Shown in pieces: positions 1 to 6,605 of a stretch of 45,700 bases of DNA; positions within the stretch are counted from its first letter, which is position 1, and each line of letters opens with the position of its first letter. The translations under genes and the position numbers were made by a program. Origin of the DNA: Nitrosovibrio sp. Nv4. GTDB taxonomy: Bacteria; Pseudomonadota; Gammaproteobacteria; Burkholderiales; SG8-39. The notes beneath the pieces were generated by a model, which was not told the DNA's origin, did no database searches, and saw nothing but the letters and a program-made list of their open reading frames with translations. Location: positions 1 through 45,700 of the forward strand of contig CAMDRF010000011.1 of the NCBI GenBank assembly GCA_945906765.1, in the 5' to 3' direction.

Positions 1-272
1 AAATGCTTGATCTGCTCTTCGAAGGACGGCTCCTGTGCGCCGCGCAGCTCGTGCATCAGCACCCAGCGCCGCGACGAGGTGACCAGCACCTCGCTCGCGC
101 CCGCATGCCGGTGGCGATAGGAATCCTTGCCCGGATGGTCGACATCGAAGGTATGGTGTGCGTGCTTGATCAAGGAAACGCGCAGGCCACGCTTTACGAA
201 CAACGGGATCAGCTTCTCGATAAGCGTGGTTTTCCCGCTGCCTGACCATCCTGCAAAACCGAAGGTTTTCAT
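1..272 (-). CDS. mobB: Molybdopterin-guanine dinucleotide biosynthesis protein B (3' end outside window)
   Basis: Only the first 90 residues are visible because the gene runs off the left edge. They begin MKTFGFAGWSGSGKTT, a Walker A P-loop at residues 8-16, followed by LIKHAHHTFDVDHPGKDS, the conserved GTPase segment of MobB. MobB is a GTP-binding partner of MobA in making the bis-MGD form of the Mo/W cofactor. It lies 22 nt downstream of arsS on the same strand, at the end of the tup block. mobA is elsewhere in the window (31013-31576), so the two partners are split. Family assignment is firm. Whether the missing part is intact cannot be seen. Confidence 0.93.
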   Translation of the reverse strand, partial: MKTFGFAGWSGSGKTTLIEKLIPLFVKRGLRVSLIKHAHHTFDVDHPGKDSYRHRHAGASEVLVTSSRRWVLMHELRGAQEPSFEEQIKH

Positions 273-294
273 TGACCGGCAAATGTCTTCATTG

Positions 295-1317
295 TCAGGC
301 TGTCGCGCCGCCGCAGGAACTGCCCGCGCCCGCGGTGCAGCCCAGGCAATGATCGTCGAAACGAATGCGCCGCCCGAGCGCCTGGTCGAAATTGAAGTCG
401 AAGATGCTGAGCGCCCTGCCGCGCGCGTCCACCGCGTCCATTTCCAGCATCTGGTTGAAGTCGCAGTCGTAGATCCTGCCGTCGTGGCCCACGCTGATCA
501 GACTGCGGCACATCACGCCGTCAGCCGCCGCCGGATTGAAGGACGCGAGCAGTTTCTCCATGTACGCCTCGTACTGACCAGACTTGTCCAAGTGCAGCTT
601 GAAGCGGTTAATCGGCATGTTGGTGATGGTGTAGAGGCGATTGAACACCAGGCCGTATTTGTGCCTGAGTTCGCGCTTGTAATCGGCTTCAAGACCGGCC
701 TGCGCCGCAGGCAGGTACGGACCGACCGGGTTGTACACCAGGTTCAGCGCGAGGCCGCTGCCCTCGACGCCATAGCCAAGCGCATTCAGCCGCTGCATCG
801 CTTCCATGCTCTTTTTGAACACGCCCGAGCCACGCTGCGCATCGGTGAAATATTCCTGGTAGTACGGCAGCGAGGAAATCACCTCGATGCGGTTTTTCGC
901 GAAGAACTGCGGCAGGTATTCCTTGCTCTCGCCGGTCTGCGGATGGCCGTCCAGCTGCACCGTCAGATTGTGCCGCACCATGACGTGCTTGCCCAGCGCC
1001 ACTGCCCGCTCGACGAACCTGTCGAAGCCGGGATGCAGCTCCGGCGCCCCGCCCGTGATGTCGAGTTTCGTGATCTGCGGATGCCGCTCCAGAATCTCGA
1101 GACATTTTGCAACGCCTTCGGGCGAGAGCATCTCCTTGCGCTGGGGCGAGGCGTCCACATGGCAATGCCGGCAGACCTGGTTGCACAGCTTGGTGATGTT
1201 GACCTGCAACGTTTCAATGGAAACCGGCGGCAGCTCGATGCCGCGCGCGCGCAGCAGCCCGACGAAGCCGTAGTTCGACGCCGCAGGCACGACCTTCAGC
1301 TGGACAATGGATTTCAA
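295..1317 (-). CDS. arsS: Arsenosugar-biosynthesis-type radical SAM protein ArsS
   Basis: This 340-residue protein carries a CxxxCxxC radical SAM motif (C45, C49, C52, in LCNQVCRHCH), then the TGGAPELHP glycine-rich SAM segment. The C-terminal half is DUF3641-like, with Cys at MCRSL, YDCDFNQ and DHCLGC that may bind further Fe-S clusters. The architecture fits ArsS, which in known arsenosugar loci transfers a SAM-derived 5'-deoxyadenosyl group to methylated arsenic. I place the start at TTG 1317, whose TTGA overlaps the stop of the upstream AhpD-like gene. No ATG is available in frame between there and the conserved region. No arsM methyltransferase is visible nearby, so the substrate is an inference. 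Confidence 0.85.
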   Translation of the reverse strand: MKSIVQLKVVPAASNYGFVGLLRARGIELPPVSIETLQVNITKLCNQVCRHCHVDASPQRKEMLSPEGVAKCLEILERHPQITKLDITGGAPELHPGFDRFVERAVALGKHVMVRHNLTVQLDGHPQTGESKEYLPQFFAKNRIEVISSLPYYQEYFTDAQRGSGVFKKSMEAMQRLNALGYGVEGSGLALNLVYNPVGPYLPAAQAGLEADYKRELRHKYGLVFNRLYTITNMPINRFKLHLDKSGQYEAYMEKLLASFNPAAADGVMCRSLISVGHDGRIYDCDFNQMLEMDAVDARGRALSIFDFNFDQALGRRIRFDDHCLGCTAGAGSSCGGATA

Positions 1318-1649
1318 AGGACCATCTTCTTCAGGTGGTTCTGCATCTGCACCGAGTGCACCAGCGTGATCCCGGCCTGCATGACCGCCGCAACATGCAC
1401 CGCTTCCATCATCTGCTCGGGGTTGGCCCCCGTCTCGAGACACTGGGTGGTATAGGCATCGATGCAGTAAGGGCATTTCTGGGCGTGCGAGACGGCCAGC
1501 GCGATCAGCGCCTTCTCGCGCTTGGTCAGCGCGCCGTCGGTGCCGGTGACGTTGCCGTAATACCTGAAGAAGTCGTCGGCGAGCGCCTTGGCGTGCTGGC
1601 CGATGTCGCCGAATTTCTTCAGGTCATCCGATTCGTAATAGTTGCTCAT
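1314..1649 (-). CDS. AhpD-like protein associated with arsenosugar synthesis
   Basis: A 111-residue all-helical carboxymuconolactone decarboxylase/AhpD-fold protein with the redox motif C59-P-Y-C62 preceded by SHAQK and followed by IDAYTTQC. Proteins of this subfamily are typically encoded next to ArsS and are called arsenosugar-biosynthesis-associated peroxidase-like proteins. Its role there is not established, though the CxxC suggests thiol-disulfide or peroxidase chemistry. It starts at ATG 1649 behind a GGGGA-type ribosome site. Its TGA overlaps the TTG start of arsS, so the two are probably translated together. The upstream TSUP gene ends 25 nt before it. Confidence 0.85.
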   Translation of the reverse strand: MSNYYESDDLKKFGDIGQHAKALADDFFRYYGNVTGTDGALTKREKALIALAVSHAQKCPYCIDAYTTQCLETGANPEQMMEAVHVAAVMQAGITLVHSVQMQNHLKKMVL

Positions 1650-1674
1650 AGGGGTCCCCTAAGGAAGGCGCAAT

Positions 1675-2421
1675 CTACACCAGAACCATTTTGCCGCCGG
1701 CGATCGCGAGGACCACCGCCAGCACGCGGCGGATGAGCGGATTGGCGAAGCGCCGGCTGCCGTACTCCGCGCCCGCCCATCCCCCCACAAGCACCGCCGC
1801 CATCAGCCACCAGGCATAGTCGGGCGGCGGGGTAGGATTCCTTACAAAGTCGGCCGCCAGCGCCGCGAGCGAATTGACCAGGATGAAGGGCGCGGCGACC
1901 GCGGAAGTCTGCTTGGTTCCCGCCCAACCGAACAGCAGCAGGATCGGGCTGAGGAAAATGCCCCCGCCCACGCCGGTCAGCCCGGAAAGCACGCCCAGCA
2001 CCGCGCCGATCGCCATCGCCAGCGGCACAGGCACCTTGCGCGCAGGCCGAAGTTCCTCGCCGGCCCGCGCGCTCCACCAGAGCTGCCAGCCGGCATACAG
2101 CAGCACCAATCCGACGAGTAACTTGTAGGCCGTGCCTGGCAGGGTGATCGCCCCGCCGAGATAGGCAGCCGGGATCGAGACCACCGCGAACGGCCAGAAA
2201 AGCCCCCAGCGGAAGTGGCCCGCGCGATAGAACTTGACGGTCGCGATGGTCGACACCAGCACGTTGAGTTGGAGTGCGATCGGACGCATTTCCGCAGGTA
2301 CCATCCCGGCGATAGCCATCACCGCAAGGTAGGCTGAGGCTCCGCCGTGGCCAACCGACGCATAGAGGAATGCGGCCACGATCATTCCGGACGCAATCAG
2401 GGCAACGAGGATCGGGTCCAT
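1675..2421 (-). CDS. TSUP (TauE/SafE) family membrane transporter
   Basis: A 248-residue polytopic inner-membrane protein with about eight hydrophobic segments. It has the family's two-fold repeat signatures: ASVGHGGASAYLAVMA near residues 21-36 and SGLTGVGGGIFLSPILL near the middle. TSUP members move sulfite, sulfonates or related organic and sulfur anions. The substrate here is unknown. The context is unusual: the gene follows tupBCA and the ModE-like regulator, and a ModE-type palindrome sits 12-37 nt upstream of its start. That suggests molybdate or tungstate status controls it. Start ATG 2421 has GAGGG at a suitable distance. Confidence 0.85.
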   Translation of the reverse strand: MDPILVALIASGMIVAAFLYASVGHGGASAYLAVMAIAGMVPAEMRPIALQLNVLVSTIATVKFYRAGHFRWGLFWPFAVVSIPAAYLGGAITLPGTAYKLLVGLVLLYAGWQLWWSARAGEELRPARKVPVPLAMAIGAVLGVLSGLTGVGGGIFLSPILLLFGWAGTKQTSAVAAPFILVNSLAALAADFVRNPTPPPDYAWWLMAAVLVGGWAGAEYGSRRFANPLIRRVLAVVLAIAGGKMVLV

Positions 2422-2432
2422 AGCTTTGACCC

Positions 2433-2458
2433 TCGTTATATACCATAAGATATAGCGA
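2433..2458. promoter_or_regulatory. ModE-type operator palindrome
   Basis: On the plus strand the left arm reads TCGTTATAT (2433-2441) and the right arm ATATAGCGA (2450-2458), separated by 8 nt. The right arm reverse-complements to TCGCTATAT, so the arms agree at 8 of 9 positions. This matches the known ModE operator, which has TCG(C/T)TATAT arms facing each other. It lies between the modE-like stop (2461) and the TSUP start (2421). Read on the minus strand it includes TATAAC, a possible -10, so binding would probably repress the TSUP gene and perhaps the genes downstream. Confidence 0.75.
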
Positions 2459-2460
2459 AC

Positions 2461-2823
2461 CTAGCGTGGCTTTTCCGTCTTCCGCAATTTGGCCTCAAAT
2501 CGCCTCAGATCAGCCGCAATTGCCGCCGAAGCCTTGCCCTCCATCGCTCGAAACTGGGCCACCAGCCTCTGCCCGAAAGAGGTTACGGTCGCTCCGCCGC
2601 CACGTGATCCTCCTGTCGCAGTCGTTACCACGGGTTCGTCAAAACTCTTATTGAGCCCTTCCACCAGTTGCCAAGCGCGGCGATACGACATCCCCATCGC
2701 TCGCGCCGCGGCGGATATTGATCCAGTCTGCCCGATGCGTTCGACTAGCTCGGCCTTGCCGGGTCCCATGGCGGGCGCTGAGCGGCCCAGCACTCTCAGT
2801 GTCAACCCACGATAGCGCCGCAT
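2461..2823 (-). CDS. ModE-like winged-helix regulator lacking the molbindin domain
   Basis: A 120-residue protein consisting of little more than the ModE/LysR-type N-terminal winged helix. The helix-turn-helix lies around residues 34-58 (GSISAAARAMGMSYRRAWQL), followed by the wing region with SRGGGATVTSFG. Classical ModE carries C-terminal TOBE/Mop domains that bind molybdate or tungstate. They are absent here, so the protein either cannot sense the metal directly or acts with a partner. The start overlaps the end of tupA by 22 nt, showing tight coupling with the importer. The best candidate target is the palindrome at 2433-2458, immediately behind its stop. Confidence 0.85.
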   Translation of the reverse strand: MRRYRGLTLRVLGRSAPAMGPGKAELVERIGQTGSISAAARAMGMSYRRAWQLVEGLNKSFDEPVVTTATGGSRGGGATVTSFGQRLVAQFRAMEGKASAAIAADLRRFEAKLRKTEKPR

Positions 2824-3629
2824 TTCACCCCCCCTGCGTTGGGGACGAATAGCCGCTCACCCCCAATCTTGTAGTCGGAGATCGCTCTCTGGCCTTCCGG
2901 CGAGACTACCCAGTCGATGAACGCCTGCCCCAGTTCCTTCTTGACGCTCGGATGCTTCGCCGGATTCACCAGAATGATGCCGTATTGATTGAACAGGCGC
3001 CGGTCTCCCTCCACCACAACAGTGAGTTCTCCACGATTCTTGAACGACAGCCACGTGCCCCGGTCGGTGAGTGCGTAGGCGTTCATTCCCGAGGCAGTGT
3101 TGAGCGTCGGGCCCATGCCGGAGCCGGTATCGCGGTACCAGGGTCCTTTGGCCTTCGCGATGTCGATACCGGCGGCTGTCCAGAGATCCAACTCCGCGAA
3201 ATGAGTGCCGCTCTTGTCGCCGCGCGAGGCGAATGGCGCCTGTGCCGCTCTGACCTTCTGCAGCGCCGCGACGATGTCCTTGCTCCCGGCGACTTTCGCC
3301 GGATCCGATTTTGGCCCGACCAGCACAAAGTCGTTGTACATGACCTCGAAGCGCCGCACGCCGTAGCCTTCGGCGACGAACTTCTCCTCGAGCAACTTCG
3401 CGTGCACCAACACCACATCCGCATCGCCCCGTTTGCCCATGTCGAGCGACTGCCCCGTGCCGAGCGCCACCACGCGCACCTGGATGCCGGTTTTCTTCTC
3501 GAATAACGGCAGCAGGTGCCTGAACAACCCCGACTGCTCGGTCGACGTTGTGGAAGCCACGGTAATGAAGCGTTGTTGTGCTTCTATTGAAAAAGAAAGA
3601 AACAAGGAAAGCGCTAACAGCAATCTCAT
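2802..3629 (-). CDS. tupA: Tungstate ABC transporter, periplasmic binding protein TupA
   Basis: This 275-residue protein has a short Sec signal peptide (MRLLLALSLFLSFSIEA) and the TupA hallmark STTSTEQSGLF at residues 26-36, where consecutive Ser/Thr contribute oxyanion contacts in this family. Later segments such as ASRGDKSGTH and YRDTGSGMGPTL are also typical of TupA rather than ModA or WtpA. I chose ATG 3629, which makes a TGATG overlap with the tupC stop, over the GTG nine bases upstream. Tup systems are selective for tungstate, but specificity over molybdate cannot be read from sequence. Confidence 0.9.
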   Translation of the reverse strand: MRLLLALSLFLSFSIEAQQRFITVASTTSTEQSGLFRHLLPLFEKKTGIQVRVVALGTGQSLDMGKRGDADVVLVHAKLLEEKFVAEGYGVRRFEVMYNDFVLVGPKSDPAKVAGSKDIVAALQKVRAAQAPFASRGDKSGTHFAELDLWTAAGIDIAKAKGPWYRDTGSGMGPTLNTASGMNAYALTDRGTWLSFKNRGELTVVVEGDRRLFNQYGIILVNPAKHPSVKKELGQAFIDWVVSPEGQRAISDYKIGGERLFVPNAGGVKCGAIVG

Positions 3630-4357
3630 CAGACCCACGGAAGCTCTCCCTTGACGAATGCCGCCGCTTCGGTGGAGGTGGGTTGCCTGAAAAATGCGTC
3701 CACCGAAGCGCGTTCGACCAGACGCCCCTGGTGAATGAACAGCACCTCGTCGCCGAGGCGCCGCGCCTGGCCGAGGTTGTGCGTTGACATGACGATCTTG
3801 GTCCCCGATGCATCGAAAGCCTTGATCACGTTCTCGATTTCGCGCGTCGCGCCCGGATCCAGGTTTGCGGTCGGTTCATCCAGAAACAGCACTTCGGGAT
3901 GCAGCGCCCAGGCGCGCGCGAGCGCGAGGCGCTGCTGCTCGCCGCCCGAGAGCACGCGCGCGGGCCGCTGCGCGACCTCCGCGAGGCCCACCTCGCGCAG
4001 CGCATCCATCGCCTGCGCTTCGCGCCCGGCCGCCGGCACGCGCGCGAGTTCCAGCGCGTAAAGAATGTTGGCGAGCGCCGAACGGCGCAGCATCACCGGG
4101 CGCTGGAACACCATCGCCTGCGCGCGCCGCACGCGCTCCGCGCCCTGCCCGTGCCACGCGATTTCTCCCGAGGTGGGCCGCAGCAGGCCGTGCATCAGGC
4201 GCATCAGGACGCTTTTCCCGGCGCCGTTGGCGCCCAGGATGATCGTGGTCGGGCCTGCCGCGATCTCCGACGAGATGCCGTCGATGATGTTGCGCCCGCC
4301 CGCCATGTAGCGCACCTCGCGCAGCGTCAGGGGAAGGATGCCGTGGGCGCCGGACAT
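3629..4357 (-). CDS. tupC: Tungstate ABC transporter ATPase TupC
   Basis: A 242-residue ABC ATPase with Walker A GANGAGKS (42-49), signature LSGGEQQ (136-142), Walker B VLFLDEP (156-162) and the H-loop histidine in STHN (about 193). It would power import through TupB. The ATG at 4357 overlaps the tupB stop by one base, and its own stop overlaps tupA in the same way. The order B-C-A puts the binding protein last, which differs from the usual A-B-C order. No TOBE domain follows the ATPase core, unlike ModC. Confidence 0.9.
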   Translation of the reverse strand: MSGAHGILPLTLREVRYMAGGRNIIDGISSEIAAGPTTIILGANGAGKSVLMRLMHGLLRPTSGEIAWHGQGAERVRRAQAMVFQRPVMLRRSALANILYALELARVPAAGREAQAMDALREVGLAEVAQRPARVLSGGEQQRLALARAWALHPEVLFLDEPTANLDPGATREIENVIKAFDASGTKIVMSTHNLGQARRLGDEVLFIHQGRLVERASVDAFFRQPTSTEAAAFVKGELPWV

Positions 4358-5007
4358 CAGCCGTAGCGCCGCTGCGCGGCTTCCTTGATGAGGTGGGCCG
4401 CCGCATTCAGCGCAATCACCAGCGCGATCAGCACGAATCCGAGCGACAGGGCGAGCGGCAGGTCGCCCTTCGAGGTCTCGAGCGCGATGGTGGTGGTCAT
4501 CACCCGGGTGACGCCGTCGATGTTGCCGCCGACGATGATCACCGCACCCACCTCGGCGAGCGCGCGCCCGAGCCCCGCCAGCACTGTGGTCACCAGCGAG
4601 AACCGGATATCCCAGACCAGCGTCAGCGCCGCGCGCAGACCGTGCGCCCCCAGCGAACGCAGCTGTTCCTCGTACTCGACCCACGCGTCCTCCACCGACT
4701 GGCGGCAGAGCGCGGCAATGATCGGCAGCACCAGGAAGGTCTGCGCGATCACCATCGCGGGAGGTGTGAACAGCAGGCCGAGTTCTCCCAGCGGGCCCGC
4801 GCGCGACAGCAGCAGGTAGACCAGCAGGCCCACCACCACCGGCGGCAGGCCCATGAGCGCGTTCAGCAGCACGATCAGCGCGCGCCGTCCCGGAAATCTC
4901 CCGACCGCGATCGCCGCGCCGAGCGGCAACCCGAGCAGCGTCGCCAGCAGCACCGCCGAGAGGCTCACCGCCAGGCTGAGCGCAACAATCCCGCCAAGCT
5001 CGGACAT
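4357..5007 (-). CDS. tupB: Tungstate ABC transporter permease TupB
   Basis: A 216-residue permease of the ModB/CysT superfamily with five to six hydrophobic segments. The cytoplasmic coupling loop, YEEQLRSLGAHGLRAALTLV, resembles the EAA motif that docks onto the ATPase. Segments such as LLNALMGLPPVVVGLLVYLL and GRALAEVGAVIIVGGNIDG are typical of TupB. It is the first gene of the minus-strand block, and the 237-nt region upstream separates it from divergent chrB. The start is ATG 5007; a purine-rich stretch precedes it on the minus strand. Confidence 0.9.
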   Translation of the reverse strand: MSELGGIVALSLAVSLSAVLLATLLGLPLGAAIAVGRFPGRRALIVLLNALMGLPPVVVGLLVYLLLSRAGPLGELGLLFTPPAMVIAQTFLVLPIIAALCRQSVEDAWVEYEEQLRSLGAHGLRAALTLVWDIRFSLVTTVLAGLGRALAEVGAVIIVGGNIDGVTRVMTTTIALETSKGDLPLALSLGFVLIALVIALNAAAHLIKEAAQRRYG

Positions 5008-5244
5008 CTGATTTTTCTCTTGTATTTTTACCGACGAAATATGGCTCTATTAGAGCAGATGCCGACATGGGATCCGGCAAGACTCCGCATTTGGGCCGGG
5101 GCCCTGGCTCTGGCAGTGGCTTGACAACAGCGCGCCTTTGCGCGCATCCTTCGCGCCTCGGGGAACGCAGGCTCCCGGGGCAATTGCCTTACCCAACAAG
5201 ACGCCGGTGCGTCCAAGCTCTGCAGGACTCTTAAGGAGAGAGCC
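5008..5244. promoter_or_regulatory. Divergent tupB / chrB control region
   Basis: This 237-nt intergenic region is the largest in the window. On the chrB side it has TTGACA at 5121-5126, directly followed by a perfect hairpin GCGCGC-CTTT-GCGCGC (5130-5145), a second small G/C stem near 5160-5185, and the chrB ribosome site AAGGAGAG just before 5245. The tupB side is AT-rich (5011-5060), consistent with a promoter. It holds the half-site-like word CGAAATAT but no convincing full ModE palindrome. The hairpin in the spacer could be an operator, since ChrB proteins can act as chromate-sensing regulators. Confidence 0.4.
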
Positions 5245-6027
5245 ATGGACGCACCCGCAATCTCAGTAGCTTCCCTACGCCAGTCTCAGGCATCCGCGCG
5301 GCCGCCGCTCGTCATCGACGTGCGCAAGGGCCCCACGTTTCTCGGCGCCCCCGACCTGATCCGCGGCGCGCTGCGGCGCGACCCGCAATGCGTTGCCGAG
5401 TGGGGCAAGACACTGCCCGGCGAAGCCGACGTCGTCGTCTACTGCGTCCATGGCCACGAAGTCAGCCAAGGCGCCGCGAAGGCGTTGGGCGCCCACTACC
5501 TTGAAGGCGGCATCGAGGCTTGGCGTACTTGCGGCGGAGAACTGTTCGGCAAACCTGAAGGCGCAAGCTCCCGCTGGATAACCCGTGAGCGACCCAAGAT
5601 CGATCGCATCGCCTGCCCCTGGCTAGTGCAGCGGTTCATCGATCCGGATGCCGAGTTCCTCTACGTACCGACGCCCGAGGTGAAGGCAGTGGCCGCGGAG
5701 CGTCAGGCAGTTCCCTACGACATCCCTGGCGTCGAATTCACGCACGAGGGCGATCTATGCAGCTTCGATGCATTCATTGCTCGGTACCGGCTGAAGGACC
5801 CGGCGCTGGATGAACTCGCGCTCATCGTGCGTGGTGCGGACACAGGGCGGCTCGATCTTGCCCCTCAGTGCGCCGGTCTCGCGGCTTTCTCACTTGGTTT
5901 ATCTCTTAACTTCAAAAATGACCACGAGATGCTGGAGCGGGGCATGACCATGTACGACGCGCTTTACCGCTGGTGCAAGGAAGGAAAGGCGGAGACGCAC
6001 ACGTGGAACCCGAAGGCCTGCAAATGA
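5245..6027 (+). CDS. chrB: Chromate resistance protein ChrB with N-terminal rhodanese domain
   Basis: This 260-residue protein has a rhodanese-like domain at about residues 20-100, with the active-site loop YCVHGHEVSQ containing C67. It is joined to a ChrB C-terminal domain starting SRWITRERPKIDRIACPWL (about 109-127). ChrB is needed for full chromate resistance and acts as a chromate-responsive regulator in some bacteria. The rhodanese half suggests sulfur-transfer or reductive chemistry. The gene begins at ATG 5245 behind AAGGAGAG. Its TGA overlaps the next ATG, starting a coupled chrB / SOD-rhodanese / chrA operon. Confidence 0.9.
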   Translation: MDAPAISVASLRQSQASARPPLVIDVRKGPTFLGAPDLIRGALRRDPQCVAEWGKTLPGEADVVVYCVHGHEVSQGAAKALGAHYLEGGIEAWRTCGGELFGKPEGASSRWITRERPKIDRIACPWLVQRFIDPDAEFLYVPTPEVKAVAAERQAVPYDIPGVEFTHEGDLCSFDAFIARYRLKDPALDELALIVRGADTGRLDLAPQCAGLAAFSLGLSLNFKNDHEMLERGMTMYDALYRWCKEGKAETHTWNPKACK

Positions 6028-6605
6028 ATCCGGCGATTCGTCCTTTGTCTTTCGATCCGGCGAAGCTGCGAGGCCTCTCGGAGCGTCTGCTTCAATCTCA
6101 TCACCAGAACAAATATGGCGGTGCCGTCAAGCGGCTGCACGCCATCCGCGCCGAACTCGCCGCGCTCGACCTGTACGAACACGCCTACCACATGGATTTC
6201 GGCGCGGACGCCAAAGCCTACGTCGCCGCTTTCATGGAGAACATCGACTGGGACGGCGTGGCGCTGCGCTACGCGGCCGCAGTCGAGGGTTCCACGGCAG
6301 CGCTTGCGATCGGCGCGGAGGAAATCCAGAATGCGAATTCCAGGCGCATCGACGTACGCCGCAAGGGCGCCTACGACGCCGCGCCGGAGGTGATCGAAGG
6401 CGCCGTCTGGCGCGACCCGGAGAAGGTCGACGAATGGGCGGGCGAATGGGCAGGCGCTGAGGTGGTCGTCTACTGCGTATACGGACATGAAGTCGGGCAA
6501 TCGACCGCCGCCCGCCTGCGCGACGCCGGTGTCTCCGCGCGCTTCCTGAGCGGGGGAATCGAGGACTGGAAAACCGCCGGGCGACCGGTAAGGCGCAAGG
6601 CGTGA
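6024..6605 (+). CDS. Shortened Fe/Mn-SOD (ChrC-like) domain fused to rhodanese
   Basis: 193 residues. Residues 1-47 match the start of ChrC-type Fe superoxide dismutase (LLQSHHQNKYGGAVKRLHAI, with the first metal-ligand His). Residue 49 onward (DLYEHAYHMDFGADAKAYV) matches the far C-terminal part, with the Asp and His ligands D49 and H53. The roughly 110-residue middle, which normally supplies the second His ligand and much of the fold, is absent, although the frame is open. A rhodanese domain follows (about 105-190), with C151 in YCVYGHEVGQ, very similar to the ChrB rhodanese. Dismutase activity is unlikely; the rhodanese may work. ATG 6024 overlaps the chrB stop; the end overlaps the chrA start as GTGA. 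Confidence 0.8.
   Translation: MNPAIRPLSFDPAKLRGLSERLLQSHHQNKYGGAVKRLHAIRAELAALDLYEHAYHMDFGADAKAYVAAFMENIDWDGVALRYAAAVEGSTAALAIGAEEIQNANSRRIDVRRKGAYDAAPEVIEGAVWRDPEKVDEWAGEWAGAEVVVYCVYGHEVGQSTAARLRDAGVSARFLSGGIEDWKTAGRPVRRKA

Noticed and set aside
1314-1476. An extended N-terminus for ArsS reaching 1476
   Set aside because: The extra codons lie wholly inside the AhpD-like gene and show no similarity to ArsS. The TTG at 1317 gives a standard coupling overlap.
5008-5060. A second ModE box in front of tupB
   Set aside because: Only one degraded half-site (CGAAATAT) is present, and the opposite arm does not match. It is not enough to call an operator.
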